Of a DNA stretch of 36,169 bases, positions 19,398-31,260 are shown piece by piece (position 1 is the stretch's first letter; the number at the start of each line of letters is the position of its first letter). The notes under the pieces were generated by a model. It made no database searches and was not told the origin of the DNA. It saw nothing but the letters and a program-made list of their open reading frames with translations. This DNA is from Parendozoicomonas sp. Alg238-R29 (GTDB lineage: Bacteria; Pseudomonadota; Gammaproteobacteria; Pseudomonadales; Endozoicomonadaceae), in NCBI RefSeq assembly GCF_947331445.1, contig NZ_CAMZOG010000047.1, positions 1 to 36,169 on the forward strand. The letters run 5' to 3'. The translations under genes were made by a program, and so were the position numbers.

Positions 19398-21422
19398 ATG
19401 ACGATGCGCACTTTTTTACCGTCAGGCGGTTTCAGCCTGAAGATCGCCTTGCTATTGGTGAGCACAGCCTGGCTGCCTCAGAGTTATTCTGCCGAGCAGA
19501 CCTCCGAGCGTACAGCCGCAAAATCTCAAGACGAAAAACGCTGGACCCTGAATCAGCAGAATGCCGATATTCGAGAGTTTATCGCCCAGGTAGCGGCCAT
19601 TACCGGCGAAACGTTTGTTATCGACCCAAGAATTAAAGGTGGCAACACCGTCAGCGTGATCTCTTCGCGCCCGATGACCAAAGACCAGATTTACGATATC
19701 TTTCTGGAAGTGCTGAATGCCAATGGCTATGCAGTTATTCCAAAGGGCAAAGTGCGCAGTATTATCCCCAGCACTACTGCAAAAACTGCCAGTCCAACCT
19801 TTGAAGGAAAAGACACACCCGCCAAGGCCACCATGGTGACCAAGGTTATCGACCTTCATAGTGTTTCCGCAGTCGAAGTTATCCCCATTGTCCGACCTCT
19901 GATTGCCCAATATGGCCATGCCGCAGCATCAGCTTCAGGCAATGCTGTTGTAATCAGTGATCAGAAAGATAACGTTGAGCGTATTACCCGTCTGGTTCGT
20001 GAGCTTGATCAGGCCAGCGATAATGATTATGAAGTTCTTCCTCTTGAACATGCCTGGGTAGGTGATGTAGCCAAAATCATTCAGGATACCCTGGCAACAT
20101 CCAAGGGGCAGCTTCCCAGCGGCATGCAGGTTATCGCTGACGAACGCAGCAACAGACTGGTAATCAAAGGTAATGCCAACAAGCGGTCGCGAGTACGAAA
20201 ATTGGTTCAAACCCTTGACAAAGAAGGCATTCGCAAGTCATCTACCCGGGTTATTTTTCTCCGTCATGCTGACGCAAAAAATCTGGCCGACATCCTGAAT
20301 GAAGCGTCACAGAGTATTCAGGATGAATCAGCAGATACCAAAAGCTCCCCAGCATCCAGCAAAAGCCGCACACCCAACCGCACCTCTCAAACAGCCAACA
20401 AATCGAGCAGCAAATCGAGCAGCAAAGGCGGTTTGAGTAACAATGCCTTTATCAAGGCCGATGAGACAACCAACGCGCTGGTCATGATTGCCGACCCAGA
20501 CACTCTCAAAGAGCTGGAGAGCCTCGTTCGCCAACTGGATGTACGTAGAGCGCAAGTCCTGATTGAAGCTGCCATTGTAGAAATGACTGGCGGCCTTGAT
20601 GAGACGCTTGGCCTTCAGTGGGGCTATCAAGGTAAGAATAGTGTAGGACAAAGAGGTAGTGGAGAAGGCAGTGTCACTGACCCGGTTTCAGTAGTCGGTG
20701 CACCATTGGATCTTGCAAGAATGTCTGTTGGTCAGGTTCTCCTGAGAAACAGCAACTTCGGTGTTTTAGTGAATGCCCTGAGCAAGAACAGCAATGCTAA
20801 TTTAATGTCCACGCCCAACATTATGACCCTTGACAACGAAGAAGCTGAATTCGTGGTTGGCCAGGAAATATCATTTACTACTGGCTCATACCAGCAAAAC
20901 AACACCTCCAGCTCCAACCCTTTTAATACCACAGAAAGACAGCCAGTAGGTCTTACGCTGAAAGTGACCCCACACGTGGGCGATGCCAACACTCTTAGAC
21001 TGGAGATTGAACAAGAGTTGTCCAGTGTCATATCAGGAACCAGCGATATCAACAGCAACCCTGTAACTTCCCAGAGAAAAATCAAGACTACAATTGTTGT
21101 CGACAATCAGGAAACGATCGTATTAGGCGGTATACTCCGAGATGATATCCAGCACAATGTTGATAAGGTTCCACTGCTCGGCGACATACCATTATTGGGC
21201 CGCTTATTTACCAATAAGAAAGATGTGCTTAATAAGCAAAACCTGATGCTATTCATAAAACCAAGCATTATTCGCAATGCCGACGATGCTAACGATGTGA
21301 CAACTGAGAAGTATTCAACAATGCGCATGATTCACAACGGTCGCGCATCTTCCCCCCTGAAAGGTCAAATGCCTGAAAACGCTGGCGGCCTATTTGACCC
21401 TCAGAATCATTACACTCAGTAG
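19398..21422 (+). CDS. gspD: Type II secretion system secretin GspD
   Basis: GspD forms the outer-membrane channel. The 674-aa protein has a signal peptide ending near YSA (about residue 32), then an N0 domain (WTLNQQNADIREFIAQVAAI), N1, N2 and N3 domains, and the secretin core (about 430-620), with the diagnostic VPLLGDIPLLGRLF near its end. The N3 region carries a Ser/Lys-rich insert (about 310-345). No pilotin-binding S-domain is obvious after the core; the tail is short and polar. The ATG has a poor ribosome site; a second ATG lies two codons later. It starts 76 bp after gspC. Confidence 0.95.
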   Translation: MTMRTFLPSGGFSLKIALLLVSTAWLPQSYSAEQTSERTAAKSQDEKRWTLNQQNADIREFIAQVAAITGETFVIDPRIKGGNTVSVISSRPMTKDQIYDIFLEVLNANGYAVIPKGKVRSIIPSTTAKTASPTFEGKDTPAKATMVTKVIDLHSVSAVEVIPIVRPLIAQYGHAAASASGNAVVISDQKDNVERITRLVRELDQASDNDYEVLPLEHAWVGDVAKIIQDTLATSKGQLPSGMQVIADERSNRLVIKGNANKRSRVRKLVQTLDKEGIRKSSTRVIFLRHADAKNLADILNEASQSIQDESADTKSSPASSKSRTPNRTSQTANKSSSKSSSKGGLSNNAFIKADETTNALVMIADPDTLKELESLVRQLDVRRAQVLIEAAIVEMTGGLDETLGLQWGYQGKNSVGQRGSGEGSVTDPVSVVGAPLDLARMSVGQVLLRNSNFGVLVNALSKNSNANLMSTPNIMTLDNEEAEFVVGQEISFTTGSYQQNNTSSSNPFNTTERQPVGLTLKVTPHVGDANTLRLEIEQELSSVISGTSDINSNPVTSQRKIKTTIVVDNQETIVLGGILRDDIQHNVDKVPLLGDIPLLGRLFTNKKDVLNKQNLMLFIKPSIIRNADDANDVTTEKYSTMRMIHNGRASSPLKGQMPENAGGLFDPQNHYTQ

Positions 21423-21436
21423 TCTATTTTCACTTA

Positions 21437-21457
21437 CGGGTAGCCTCTGGCTACCCG
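21437..21457 (+). terminator. Hairpin after gspD
   Basis: A perfect 9-bp stem (CGGGTAGCC / GGCTACCCG) with a 3-nt loop lies 14 bp after the gspD stop. No T run follows, so it may be an mRNA-stabilising or weak terminator hairpin, and endA could be co-transcribed with gspCD. Confidence 0.45.
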
Positions 21458-21510
21458 CCTACCTAATAATCCCAAAGGTAAAACATCTTTAATTTCTCAG
21501 TTGGGAATGG

Positions 21511-22263
21511 TTGAATAAAGGCCTCTTACCTATTCAATTACTCCCTCCAATGCCTCTTTATCACACTCTTACCCTTTTTATTGCTTTATTATGCGCCACA
21601 GTCGTACAGGCATCTGGCACTCCGTCCAGTTTCAGCTCTGCAAAGAAACAGGCGATCCTTGTTTATCAAGGGCACGAAAAAACATTTTACTGTGGCTGCA
21701 ACTACTCAGCCATCACAACAAAAAGCAGGAAACTTATTCCCGATCTCAGCTCTTGTGGCTATCAGGTTCGCAAGCAACAGAAACGTGCAAACAGAATAGA
21801 GTGGGAGCACGTTATGCCAGCCTGGGTTTTCGGGCACCAGAGGCAATGCTGGCAAAATGGCGGGCGTGAAAACTGCAAAAAAGACCCTGCATTTAAATCT
21901 ATGGAGTCTGATCTATTTAACCTGACCCCAACTATTGGTGAGGTAAACGGGGATCGCTCCAACTATGGATTTGCCGTCCTTCCTAACACTCCCGATATGT
22001 ATGGTCAGTGTGATTTCAAAGTTAATTTCAAACAACGACGAGCCGAGCCACCGCCTTCCCAACGGGGAAAAATTGCCCGCATCTATCTTTATATGACTGC
22101 TCGCTACAAACTTAAGCTCAGCGAACAAGACCAAAAACTATACTCAGCCTGGAACACGATGTATCCGGTAACATCATGGGAAGAGGAACGTAACCGTCGT
22201 ATTGCCGAAATTCAGGGCTGGAACAATCCGTTTGTACTTGCGCGCTTGAATCAACAAGATTAA
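21511..22263 (+). CDS. endA: Endonuclease I (periplasmic/extracellular DNase, EndA/Dns type)
   Basis: This is an exported DNA endonuclease. The mature part is clearly EndA-like: [20 protein letters not shown] with the catalytic His100, [31 protein letters not shown], and [15 protein letters not shown]. Cysteines at 61, 63 and 82 and further on suggest disulfides. An N-terminal signal peptide ([21 protein letters not shown]) supports export. Two starts are possible: TTG at 21511 (250 aa) or ATG at 21550 (237 aa, close to E. coli EndA's 235), neither with a strong ribosome site. It follows gspD and ends in a strong terminator. Whether the product stays periplasmic or leaves via T2SS, as known for vibrio Dns-type nucleases, is not shown. 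Confidence 0.92.
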   Translation: MNKGLLPIQLLPPMPLYHTLTLFIALLCATVVQASGTPSSFSSAKKQAILVYQGHEKTFYCGCNYSAITTKSRKLIPDLSSCGYQVRKQQKRANRIEWEHVMPAWVFGHQRQCWQNGGRENCKKDPAFKSMESDLFNLTPTIGEVNGDRSNYGFAVLPNTPDMYGQCDFKVNFKQRRAEPPPSQRGKIARIYLYMTARYKLKLSEQDQKLYSAWNTMYPVTSWEEERNRRIAEIQGWNNPFVLARLNQQD

Positions 22264-22274
22264 TAAATGCATAA

Positions 22275-22304
22275 AAAAACGGGCAGCCAAAGCTGCCCGT
22301 TTTT
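22275..22304. terminator. Bidirectional rho-independent terminator between endA and sucD
   Basis: A 13-bp stem (AAAAACGGGCAGC / GCTGCCCGTTTTT) with loop CAAA is flanked by an A-run on one side and T-run on the other. It can terminate endA (plus) and sucD (minus), which converge here. Confidence 0.9.
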
Positions 22305-22319
22305 ATTAGACCCAAAAAC

Positions 22320-23192
22320 TCACCAACCGGTAATTTCTTTCAGGCCTTCACCGATATCGGCAAGACTACGAACAGTCTTCACGCCAGCATCCTGCAGCGC
22401 AGCAAACTTCTCGTCCGCTGTACCCTTGCCGCCAGAGATAATTGCACCGGCATGCCCCATACGCTTACCGGCAGGTGCAGTTACACCTGCGATGTAAGAC
22501 ACGACAGGCTTAGTCACATGCTCTTTGATATAAGCTGCAGCTTCTTCTTCTGCAGTACCACCGATTTCACCGATCATAACAATCGCTTCAGTCGCTGGAT
22601 CCTTCTCAAAGCGAGCCAGAATATCGATAAAGTTGGAACCCGGAATAGGGTCACCACCGATACCGACACATGTAGACTGGCCAAAACCAAAGTCAGTGGT
22701 CTGCTTAACAGCTTCGTAAGTCAGGGTTCCGGAGCGGGAAACAATACCCACTTTACCTGGCTTGTGAATATGACCAGGCATAATGCCGATTTTGCACTCC
22801 CCAGGAGTAATAACACCCGGGCAGTTAGGGCCAATCAGAGTTACGCCCAGCTCGTCACACTTCACCTTGGCTTCCAACATATCCAGAGTTGGAATACCTT
22901 CAGTGATGCAAACAACCAGCTCAACACCAGCATTCGCTGCTTCAAGAATGGAATCTTTGCAGAAAGCTGCAGGCACATAAATAACACTCGCAGTCGCGCC
23001 TGTAGTTTCTACAGCCTCAGCAACGGTATTGAATACAGGCAAACCAAGATGTGTCTGGCCACCCTTGCCCGGTGTCACACCACCAACCATTTGCGTACCG
23101 TAAGCGATAGCCTGCTCAGAGTGGAAAGTACCCTGAGAACCGGTAAAGCCCTGGCAGATTACTTTGGTATTTTTATCAATCAGGATGCTCAT
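22320..23192 (-). CDS. sucD: Succinate-CoA ligase [ADP-forming] subunit alpha
   Basis: SucD, with SucC, converts succinyl-CoA to succinate with nucleotide phosphorylation. The 290-aa protein has the CoA-binding Rossmann domain ([17 protein letters not shown]) and the phosphohistidine loop [12 protein letters not shown] (His about residue 247). It also has the ligase hallmark [20 protein letters not shown] (quoted whole). It overlaps the sucC stop by 4 bp (ATGA) and is the last gene of the suc operon. Confidence 0.97.
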   Translation of the reverse strand: MSILIDKNTKVICQGFTGSQGTFHSEQAIAYGTQMVGGVTPGKGGQTHLGLPVFNTVAEAVETTGATASVIYVPAAFCKDSILEAANAGVELVVCITEGIPTLDMLEAKVKCDELGVTLIGPNCPGVITPGECKIGIMPGHIHKPGKVGIVSRSGTLTYEAVKQTTDFGFGQSTCVGIGGDPIPGSNFIDILARFEKDPATEAIVMIGEIGGTAEEEAAAYIKEHVTKPVVSYIAGVTAPAGKRMGHAGAIISGGKGTADEKFAALQDAGVKTVRSLADIGEGLKEITGW

Positions 23193-24358
23193 GCCTGGCC
23201 CTCCGCTGCCTTAACTACCTGCTGCGCAGCGTCTGTCAGACTAGTGGCAGCAATAATATCCAGACCACTGTCGGCCAGAAGTTTTGAACCATTCTCAGCA
23301 TTGTTGCCTTCCAGGCGAACAACAACTGGAACCTTAACACCAACATCCTTCACCGCACCGATAATACCTTCGGCAATCAGGTCGCAACGAACGATACCAC
23401 CAAAAATATTTACCAGAACAGCTTTCACATTGTCGTCAGAAAGAATGATCTTGAACGCTTCAGTTACCCGCTCTTTGGTAGCACCACCGCCAACATCCAG
23501 GAAGTTCGCCGGATCGCCACCATGGAGCTTCACAATATCCATGGTACCCATAGCCAGACCAGCACCATTAACCATACAGCCAATATTGCCATCCAGAGCC
23601 ACATAGTTCAGCTCCCAGGACGCTGCGTGAGCTTCCCGAGCATCTTCCTGACTAGGGTCATGCATAGCCTTCAGCTTGGGCTGGCGGTAGATAGCATTAC
23701 TATCGATATTGAGTTTGGCATCCAGGCAGTGGAGGTCACCCTCATCGGTGATAACCAGCGGATTGATTTCCAGTAATGCCAGATCATGATCCTGAAACAG
23801 CTTAGCCAGACCAAGGAAAATCTTGGTGAACTGTTTTACCTGTTTGGCATCAAGGCCAAGTCTGAATGCAAGATCACGTCCTTGATAAGGCTGCGCACCT
23901 ACCAAAGGATCAATCTCAGCCTTCAGAATTTTCTCAGGAGTTTCTTCAGCAACCTTTTCAATCTCAACACCACCCTCAGTCGAAGCCATGAAGACAATAC
24001 GGCGCGTGGAGCGATCAACTACAGCACCGAGATACAGCTCATTAGCAATATCTGTGCAGCTTTCTACAAGAATTTTTGCAACAGGCTGGCCTTTTTCATC
24101 TGTCTGGTAAGTCACCAGACGCTGCCCCAGCCATTGCTCAGCAAAAGCACGAATTTCATCGCGGCTTTTTACAAGCTTTACACCACCGGCTTTACCACGA
24201 CCGCCAGCATGAACCTGGGCCTTAACAACCCAGATATCTCCTCCAATCTTGTCAGCCGCAGCAACAGCTTCATCAGCCGTGTCGCAAGCATAACCGGTCG
24301 AAACCGGAAGACCATAGGCAGCAAATAACTGCTTACCCTGATATTCATGCAGATTCAT
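23189..24358 (-). CDS. sucC: Succinate-CoA ligase [ADP-forming] subunit beta
   Basis: The 389-aa protein begins [19 protein letters not shown], the standard SucC start. It has an ATP-grasp domain ([19 protein letters not shown]) and the CoA-ligase domain ([31 protein letters not shown]). Length matches E. coli SucC (388). It precedes sucD with a 4-bp overlap. The 145-bp gap to lpd upstream carries GC-rich hairpins. Confidence 0.97.
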   Translation of the reverse strand: MNLHEYQGKQLFAAYGLPVSTGYACDTADEAVAAADKIGGDIWVVKAQVHAGGRGKAGGVKLVKSRDEIRAFAEQWLGQRLVTYQTDEKGQPVAKILVESCTDIANELYLGAVVDRSTRRIVFMASTEGGVEIEKVAEETPEKILKAEIDPLVGAQPYQGRDLAFRLGLDAKQVKQFTKIFLGLAKLFQDHDLALLEINPLVITDEGDLHCLDAKLNIDSNAIYRQPKLKAMHDPSQEDAREAHAASWELNYVALDGNIGCMVNGAGLAMGTMDIVKLHGGDPANFLDVGGGATKERVTEAFKIILSDDNVKAVLVNIFGGIVRCDLIAEGIIGAVKDVGVKVPVVVRLEGNNAENGSKLLADSGLDIIAATSLTDAAQQVVKAAEGQA

Positions 24359-24407
24359 TCAAATACCCTGTCTGCGCGCGGGGCGCGACCCTTATCATTA
24401 TCGGTCG

Positions 24408-24424
24408 GGGGAGTTCCTCTCCCC
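24408..24424 (-). other. GC-rich hairpin in the lpd-sucC intergenic gap
   Basis: GGGGAG (24408-24413) pairs with CTCCCC (24419-24424) around a 5-nt loop. A second GC-rich stretch lies at 24371-24389. Neither is followed by a T-run, so an mRNA processing or stability element within the suc transcript is more likely than a full terminator. Confidence 0.35.
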
Positions 24425-24503
24425 TTCCCCCTCTGCAAAGCAACCCAGCCACCCTACCCTGACGAATGGCGACTGGAGCTTCACCCTATAGCTTTCTTAT
24501 TGA

Positions 24504-25964
<1,461 letters not shown>

Positions 25965-25976
25965 TCAGCCCTGCCA

Positions 25977-27212
25977 TTAAACATCAAGAAGTATACGGGC
26001 AGGGTCTTCCAGGAGTTCCTTCATAGTAACCAGAAAGGTTACGGCTTCTTTGCCATCCAGCAAGCGATGGTCATAAGAAAGCGCTAGATACATCATTGGC
26101 AGTATCACTACCTCTCCATTCACAGCCATTGGGCGCTCCTGAATTTTGTGCATTCCCAGGATGGCAGCCTGCGGAGGATTCAGAATAGGTGTAGATAGTA
26201 AAGAGCCAAACACACCGCCGTTAGAGATGGTAAAAGTACCGCCAGTCATGTCTTCTATGGAGAGCTTTCCGTCTCGGGCTTTGGTTCCGTATTCCCGAAT
26301 TGTCGACTCTACATCAGAAAGTCCCATGCTTTCGGCGTTGCGTAACACAGGTACAACGAGGCCACGATCACTGGAAACCGCTACGCCGATATCCTGATAG
26401 CCATGATATACAATATCGTTACCATCAATGGAAGCATTTACCACAGGCTGGCGCTTCAAGGCTTCTACAGCGGCTTTAACGAAGAAAGACATAAAGCCCA
26501 TCTTCACGCCATGACGCTTCTCAAATTTGTCTTTGTATTGCGCACGAAGGTCCATAATTGGCTTCATGTTGACTTCATTAAATGTGGTCAACATAGCCGC
26601 AGTTTGCTGGGCTTCTACCAGGCGTTCTGCAACTTTCGCCCGTATACGGGTCATGGGGACACGCTTCTCTACACGCTCCCCATCAAATACAGGGGCCATT
26701 GGAGAAGGCTGAGACTTGGGAGCAACAGAAGCCGGAGCCTGTGCAGCAGGTTCTGGAGCCGCAACAACAGGAGTATTGCCCCCTTTAGCGAAAGCCAGAA
26801 CATCCTCTTTTGTCACACGCCCGTCTTTCCCTGTGCCGGACACGGCACCGGGATTCACATTCAACTCTTCAGCGGCCCTGCGGGCAGCCGGACTGAGAAC
26901 CGGATCAGAATGTGTAGCTGAAGAAACCTCAGCAGTTGCCGGAGCTGCGGCAACGGCAGGAGCGTCCCCAGTCTCTCCAGCGCTAAAGCGACCAATCAAC
27001 TCTTCACTGAGAATGGTTTCCCCCTCCCCCTTCAGAATTTCTTTTAATACGCCATCTGCCGGGGCAACAATCTCGAGTACAACTTTGTCGGTTTCAATAT
27101 CCGCCAGCAGTTCATCGCGCTTGCAGCTTTCACCAGGCTGTTTGTGCCAGGTAGCAATAGTTCCGTCAGCTACAGATTCCGGAAATGTTGGTGCTTTAAT
27201 GTCAGTAGCCAT
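25977..27212 (-). CDS. sucB: Dihydrolipoyllysine succinyltransferase (E2 of 2-oxoglutarate dehydrogenase)
   Basis: This is the E2 core enzyme, 411 aa from the ATG at 27212 ([13 protein letters not shown], the usual family start). It has a single lipoyl domain with Lys43 in [10 protein letters not shown], a Pro/Ala-rich linker, an E3-binding domain ([20 protein letters not shown]), a second linker and the catalytic domain ending in [13 protein letters not shown], where the His is catalytic. A TTG two codons upstream (27218) sits at better spacing from AGGA but is less likely by family comparison. It starts 32 bp after sucA. Confidence 0.96.
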   Translation of the reverse strand: MATDIKAPTFPESVADGTIATWHKQPGESCKRDELLADIETDKVVLEIVAPADGVLKEILKGEGETILSEELIGRFSAGETGDAPAVAAAPATAEVSSATHSDPVLSPAARRAAEELNVNPGAVSGTGKDGRVTKEDVLAFAKGGNTPVVAAPEPAAQAPASVAPKSQPSPMAPVFDGERVEKRVPMTRIRAKVAERLVEAQQTAAMLTTFNEVNMKPIMDLRAQYKDKFEKRHGVKMGFMSFFVKAAVEALKRQPVVNASIDGNDIVYHGYQDIGVAVSSDRGLVVPVLRNAESMGLSDVESTIREYGTKARDGKLSIEDMTGGTFTISNGGVFGSLLSTPILNPPQAAILGMHKIQERPMAVNGEVVILPMMYLALSYDHRLLDGKEAVTFLVTMKELLEDPARILLDV

Positions 27213-27244
27213 AATCAATCAGATTCCTTTTGCTCCAGTGCTGC

Positions 27245-30091
27245 TTAATTCAGGTCCAGTGCATCTGCAACCAGCTTCTGCTGCTGCTCAACATGCATGG
27301 ACATGTAGCCACAGGCAGGCGCTGCCGACGCAGGGCGGCCAGCATAAGTAAGTGCAAGTTTTTTATTAGTATGACCGGCAACAACCCGGTGCATATGATG
27401 TTGACTGCAGTACCAAGCGCCCTGATTCATGGGTTCTTCTTGGCACCAAACAACGGAAGTCAAATCAGGATACGCATCCATAATCCCTTTCAAGTCATCC
27501 TCAGGGAAGGGATAGAGCTGCTCAACGCGAATAATAGCGATATGAGTAAGCTCTTCAGCCCGGCGTTTATCCAGCAGATCGTAATAAACCTTACCGCTAC
27601 AAATTACCAGACGGGTAACCTGGCTATTTTCCAACGCATCAGCTTCAGGCAGGACTGTGTGGAACGCTCCCTCTGCGAGATCTTCCAAGGAAGAAACTGC
27701 AGACTTATGACGCAGCAGGCTTTTGGGGGTAAATACAATCAGAGGCTTGCGTAAAGGACGCAACATCTGGCGGCGCAACATGTGGAACACCTGAGCAGGT
27801 GTTGTTGGCACACAAACCTGGATATTATGCTCAGCACTCAGCTGCAGGAAACGCTCAAGACGAGCAGATGAGTGTTCAGGCCCCTGACCTTCGTAGCCGT
27901 GAGGCAGCAACATGGTCAGGCCACACAGGCGCCCCCATTTGGATTCACCGCTAGTAATAAATTGGTCAATAACAACCTGCGCACCGTTAGCAAAATCGCC
28001 AAACTGAGCCTCCCAAATCACCAACGAGTTGGGTTGAGTCGTGGCATAACCATACTCAAAGGCCAATACCGCTTCTTCAGACAGTACAGAGTCATAGATT
28101 TGCAGGGGTGGCTGCTCATCAGACAGATGTGCAAGAGGAACCCAAGTCGCACCATCTTTCTGACTGTGAAGAACTGCATGACGGTGGGAGAAAGTACCGC
28201 GACCAACATCCTGCCCCGTTAATCGTATAGGGTTTCCTTCCATCAGAAGAGAAGCATACGCCAGCAATTCGGCCATACCCCAATTAATGGGTAACGCACC
28301 GGCAGCCATTTTACGACGGTCATCAATTATCTTTCCAACCTGCCGCTGCAAGGCAAAACCTTCCGGAACCTGAGACAAAGACTGCCCAAGCTCCTGCAAT
28401 GTTCCTAAAGCAACACGCGTATCGTGAAGTGCCGTCCACTCGTGACCCAGATAAGGTGTCCAGTCAACATAGAGGTTCGTGTTGGGTTCACGCACCAGGC
28501 TCTTGGCTACATGCTGACCATTATCCAGAGCCGTACGGTAATCCTCAACCATGCCATTGTTCTGCTCTTCGGAAATCACCAGACTCTCAACCAGAGACCT
28601 CGCATACAAAGTACGCGTGGTATCCTGCACCTTGATCTGGCTGTACATCATCGGCTGAGTTGAAGAGGGTTCATCCGCTTCGTTATGACCGCGACGACGA
28701 TAGCAGACAAGATCAATAACAACGTCTTTCTTGAATTCTTTACGATAATCTGTTGCCAGCTTGGTCGCAAAAATAACCGCTTCAGGATCGTCGCCATTCA
28801 CATGCAGAATGGGTGCACCAACGATTTTGGCTACATCTGTGCAATATTCCGTAGAGCGGGCATCTTCACGCTTACTGGTAGTAAATCCAACCTGATTGTT
28901 TATAACAATGTGAATAGTGCCGCCCGTTGCATAAGCACGGGTCTGGGATAGCTGGAATGTTTCCATCACCACCCCCTGACCAGCAAAAGCCGCATCACCA
29001 TGAATAGAGATAGGTAATACCTGCTCACGCTGTATATCTTCACGACGATCCTGGCGAGCACGCACAGAACCTTCAACAACAGGGCTGACAATTTCAAGGT
29101 GAGACGGGTTAAAAGCCAGTGCGAGGTGAACTTCGCCACCTGGAGTCATCACATTGGAAGAAAAGCCCTGATGGTATTTCACATCACCGGAGCCATTCAG
29201 AGAATGAAGATTAATTTTCCCTTCAAACTCATCAAACAGATCGGAAGGGTTTTTACCGAGAATATTCACAAGAACATTCAGACGGCCACGGTGAGCCATT
29301 CCGATAACAACTTCTTTGACAGATCCTGCCCCGGTACGCTGTATCATTTCATCCAGCATTGGAATAAGGGACTCGCCCCCTTCAAGGCCAAAGCGTTTGG
29401 TTCCAGGGAATTTAGTACCAAGGTATTTTTCAAGACCTTCTGCAGCTGTCAATCGCTCCAGCAAATGCATGCGTGCATCAGCACTCATCTCCGGGCGTCC
29501 ACGGACATTTTCCAGTTTTTGCTGGAACCAGCGACGCTGTTCCGTATCAACAATATGCATGAACTCAGCACCTATCGAACTGCAATAGGTTGATTCCAGA
29601 ACCTCACAAATTTCCCCAAGGGTTGCTTCTTCTTTACCAATGAAGAGAGAACCCGTCTGGAAAGGAGTGTCAAGATCGGCTTCAGTCAAACCATGGTGCT
29701 CTAACTGAAGATCAGGAATATCTTTACGAACCATCAACCCCAGAGGGTCAAGCTTGGCTTTCTGATGACCACGCACCCGATAACCATTGATCAGCCGCAG
29801 AACAAGAACCTGCTTTTTTTCATGTTCGCTGCTGACAGAGCTCGCTGCCACAGGCTGTCGCCGCTGACGACTTTGAGCCAGATGAAGGAAGTTTTCCCGG
29901 ACAGTTGAATGAGGAATATCATTAGCAGTCGCGCCACTGACCTGAGGGAGGCCAGCAAAATAATCACGCCACTGTTCAGGCACTGCATTAGGATCACGCA
30001 GATAGCGTTCGTACAGTTCTTCTACATATGCAGCGTTCCCCCCGGATATATGGGCAGTTTGCCACATCCGCTGCATGACACCATCTTGCAT
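27245..30091 (-). CDS. sucA: 2-oxoglutarate dehydrogenase E1 component
   Basis: This thiamin-diphosphate E1 enzyme decarboxylates 2-oxoglutarate. From the ATG at 30091 it is 948 aa, beginning MQDGVMQRMWQTAHISGGNA, like Pseudomonas SucA; a GTG at 30103 is in frame upstream but unlikely. Features include the N-terminal E2-binding segment (SGGNAAYVEELYERYL), GMAHRGRLNVL, the cofactor region HGDAAFAGQGVVMETFQLS and LHVNGDDPEAVIFA, and C-terminal PHGYEGQGPEHSSARLERFL. It is the first gene of sucAB-lpd-sucCD, with its own upstream region behind the sdhB terminator. Confidence 0.97.
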   Translation of the reverse strand: MQDGVMQRMWQTAHISGGNAAYVEELYERYLRDPNAVPEQWRDYFAGLPQVSGATANDIPHSTVRENFLHLAQSRQRRQPVAASSVSSEHEKKQVLVLRLINGYRVRGHQKAKLDPLGLMVRKDIPDLQLEHHGLTEADLDTPFQTGSLFIGKEEATLGEICEVLESTYCSSIGAEFMHIVDTEQRRWFQQKLENVRGRPEMSADARMHLLERLTAAEGLEKYLGTKFPGTKRFGLEGGESLIPMLDEMIQRTGAGSVKEVVIGMAHRGRLNVLVNILGKNPSDLFDEFEGKINLHSLNGSGDVKYHQGFSSNVMTPGGEVHLALAFNPSHLEIVSPVVEGSVRARQDRREDIQREQVLPISIHGDAAFAGQGVVMETFQLSQTRAYATGGTIHIVINNQVGFTTSKREDARSTEYCTDVAKIVGAPILHVNGDDPEAVIFATKLATDYRKEFKKDVVIDLVCYRRRGHNEADEPSSTQPMMYSQIKVQDTTRTLYARSLVESLVISEEQNNGMVEDYRTALDNGQHVAKSLVREPNTNLYVDWTPYLGHEWTALHDTRVALGTLQELGQSLSQVPEGFALQRQVGKIIDDRRKMAAGALPINWGMAELLAYASLLMEGNPIRLTGQDVGRGTFSHRHAVLHSQKDGATWVPLAHLSDEQPPLQIYDSVLSEEAVLAFEYGYATTQPNSLVIWEAQFGDFANGAQVVIDQFITSGESKWGRLCGLTMLLPHGYEGQGPEHSSARLERFLQLSAEHNIQVCVPTTPAQVFHMLRRQMLRPLRKPLIVFTPKSLLRHKSAVSSLEDLAEGAFHTVLPEADALENSQVTRLVICSGKVYYDLLDKRRAEELTHIAIIRVEQLYPFPEDDLKGIMDAYPDLTSVVWCQEEPMNQGAWYCSQHHMHRVVAGHTNKKLALTYAGRPASAAPACGYMSMHVEQQQKLVADALDLN

Positions 30092-30535
30092 TATCTCTAT
30101 CACCCCAAATGGAGGGGCACACTATCTGCCAGCAGGCACGACTAATCGTTAAATGACGGGCGAACAGATCGAAATATGCTCTGTCATTTGCCGGTTCCTA
30201 CAGATAGCCCGGATTGTGCCCGGAAGCCCCTGTTGGTTAAACCTTACGAGACGCTTGTAGTTCTGGATGCAGAATAAGCTGCTATCTAAGACCGTCTCTG
30301 GTAAATACCGTATTGCTAACCACATTTCATAAGTGCAGCAATCAAACCCAAATCAGGCAAGGCCAAGCTTATTGGACATTTGCCGTAAATCTGTCGCCAA
30401 TTATAGGCACTATCACCTACACAAATCACCTGTTAAGTAACGGTTTTCTGTATCCTTTTTTCACACAATCGCAAAAATGCACCAATACCATACCTAACAA
30501 CCAAAAAAATCCCCGGTTAACCGGGGATTTCTTCA
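30092..30535 (-). other. 444-bp intergenic region between sdhB and sucA
   Basis: No gene was recognised. It contains the sdhB terminator at its sdhB end, so sucA must have its own promoter here. A minus-strand TATAAT lies at 30399-30404, but a matching -35 is poor (TGATTT at about 17 bp), so this is only a weak candidate. It would give a leader of about 300 bases. Confidence 0.5.
30503..30530 (-). terminator. Rho-independent terminator after sdhB
   Basis: Bases 30507-30530 form a perfect 24-nt palindrome (AAATCCCCGG TTAA CCGGGGATTT). On the minus strand the stem is followed by seven T bases (30503-30509). It starts only 5 bases after the sdhB stop and separates sdhCDAB from the suc operon. 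Confidence 0.9.
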
Positions 30536-31246
30536 TCAGGTACCGCTTGCAAGGAGCATGTTGCGTATATGGCCAATTGCCCGGGTTGGATTCAAACCCT
30601 TAGGGCAAACGTTGACGCAATTCATGATTCCGCGGCAACGGAACACACTGAACGGATCATCAAGCTTGGACAAACGCTCTTCCGTTGCTGTATCACGACT
30701 ATCAGCAAGGAAACGATACGCCTGAAGCAGGCCGGCAGGACCAATAAACGTATCTGGATTCCACCAGAAAGAGGGACAGGACGTTGAACAGCATGCACAA
30801 AGAATACATTCGTACAGACCGTCTAACTTTTCTCGCTCTTCCGGAGACTGCAATCGCTCGATAGCTGGCGCAGGGGCATTATTGATCAGATACGGATTAA
30901 TCTTTTCATACTGCTTGTAGAAAAGAGCCATATCAACCACCAGATCCCGAATAACCGGCAATCCAGGCAGCGGCCGGAGAACCAGCTTACCTTTACGCAC
31001 AGCCTGTGACAGAGGTGTAATACATGCCAAGCCATTGGTGCCGCTGATGTTCATGCCATCAGAGCCGCACACACCTTCACGACAGGAGCGCCGATAAACC
31101 AGACTGTCATCTTGCTCTTTAATCAGAGCAAGAACATCCAGAACCATCAGGTCTTTACCTTCTGGCACATCAACAACCAGATCCTGCATATAAGGAGCAG
31201 CATCCGTTTCAGGGTTATAGCGATAAACGCTGACCTTCAAACTCAT
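30536..31246 (-). CDS. sdhB: Succinate dehydrogenase iron-sulfur subunit
   Basis: SdhB carries electrons from SdhA to ubiquinone. The start is the ATG at 31246 (236 aa), preceded by GGAGGGAG; the frame is open further upstream but overlaps sdhA. The 2Fe-2S ligands Cys55, Cys60, Asp63 and Cys75 have the same numbers as in E. coli. The 4Fe-4S motif is Cys147-x2-Cys150-x2-Cys153 (CILCACCSTSCPSFWW), and the 3Fe-4S/4Fe-4S ligands lie in CRGIMNCVNVCPKGLNP. It is the last gene of sdhCDAB. Confidence 0.97.
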   Translation of the reverse strand: MSLKVSVYRYNPETDAAPYMQDLVVDVPEGKDLMVLDVLALIKEQDDSLVYRRSCREGVCGSDGMNISGTNGLACITPLSQAVRKGKLVLRPLPGLPVIRDLVVDMALFYKQYEKINPYLINNAPAPAIERLQSPEEREKLDGLYECILCACCSTSCPSFWWNPDTFIGPAGLLQAYRFLADSRDTATEERLSKLDDPFSVFRCRGIMNCVNVCPKGLNPTRAIGHIRNMLLASGT

Positions 31247-31260
31247 TTTCAGCTCCCTCC

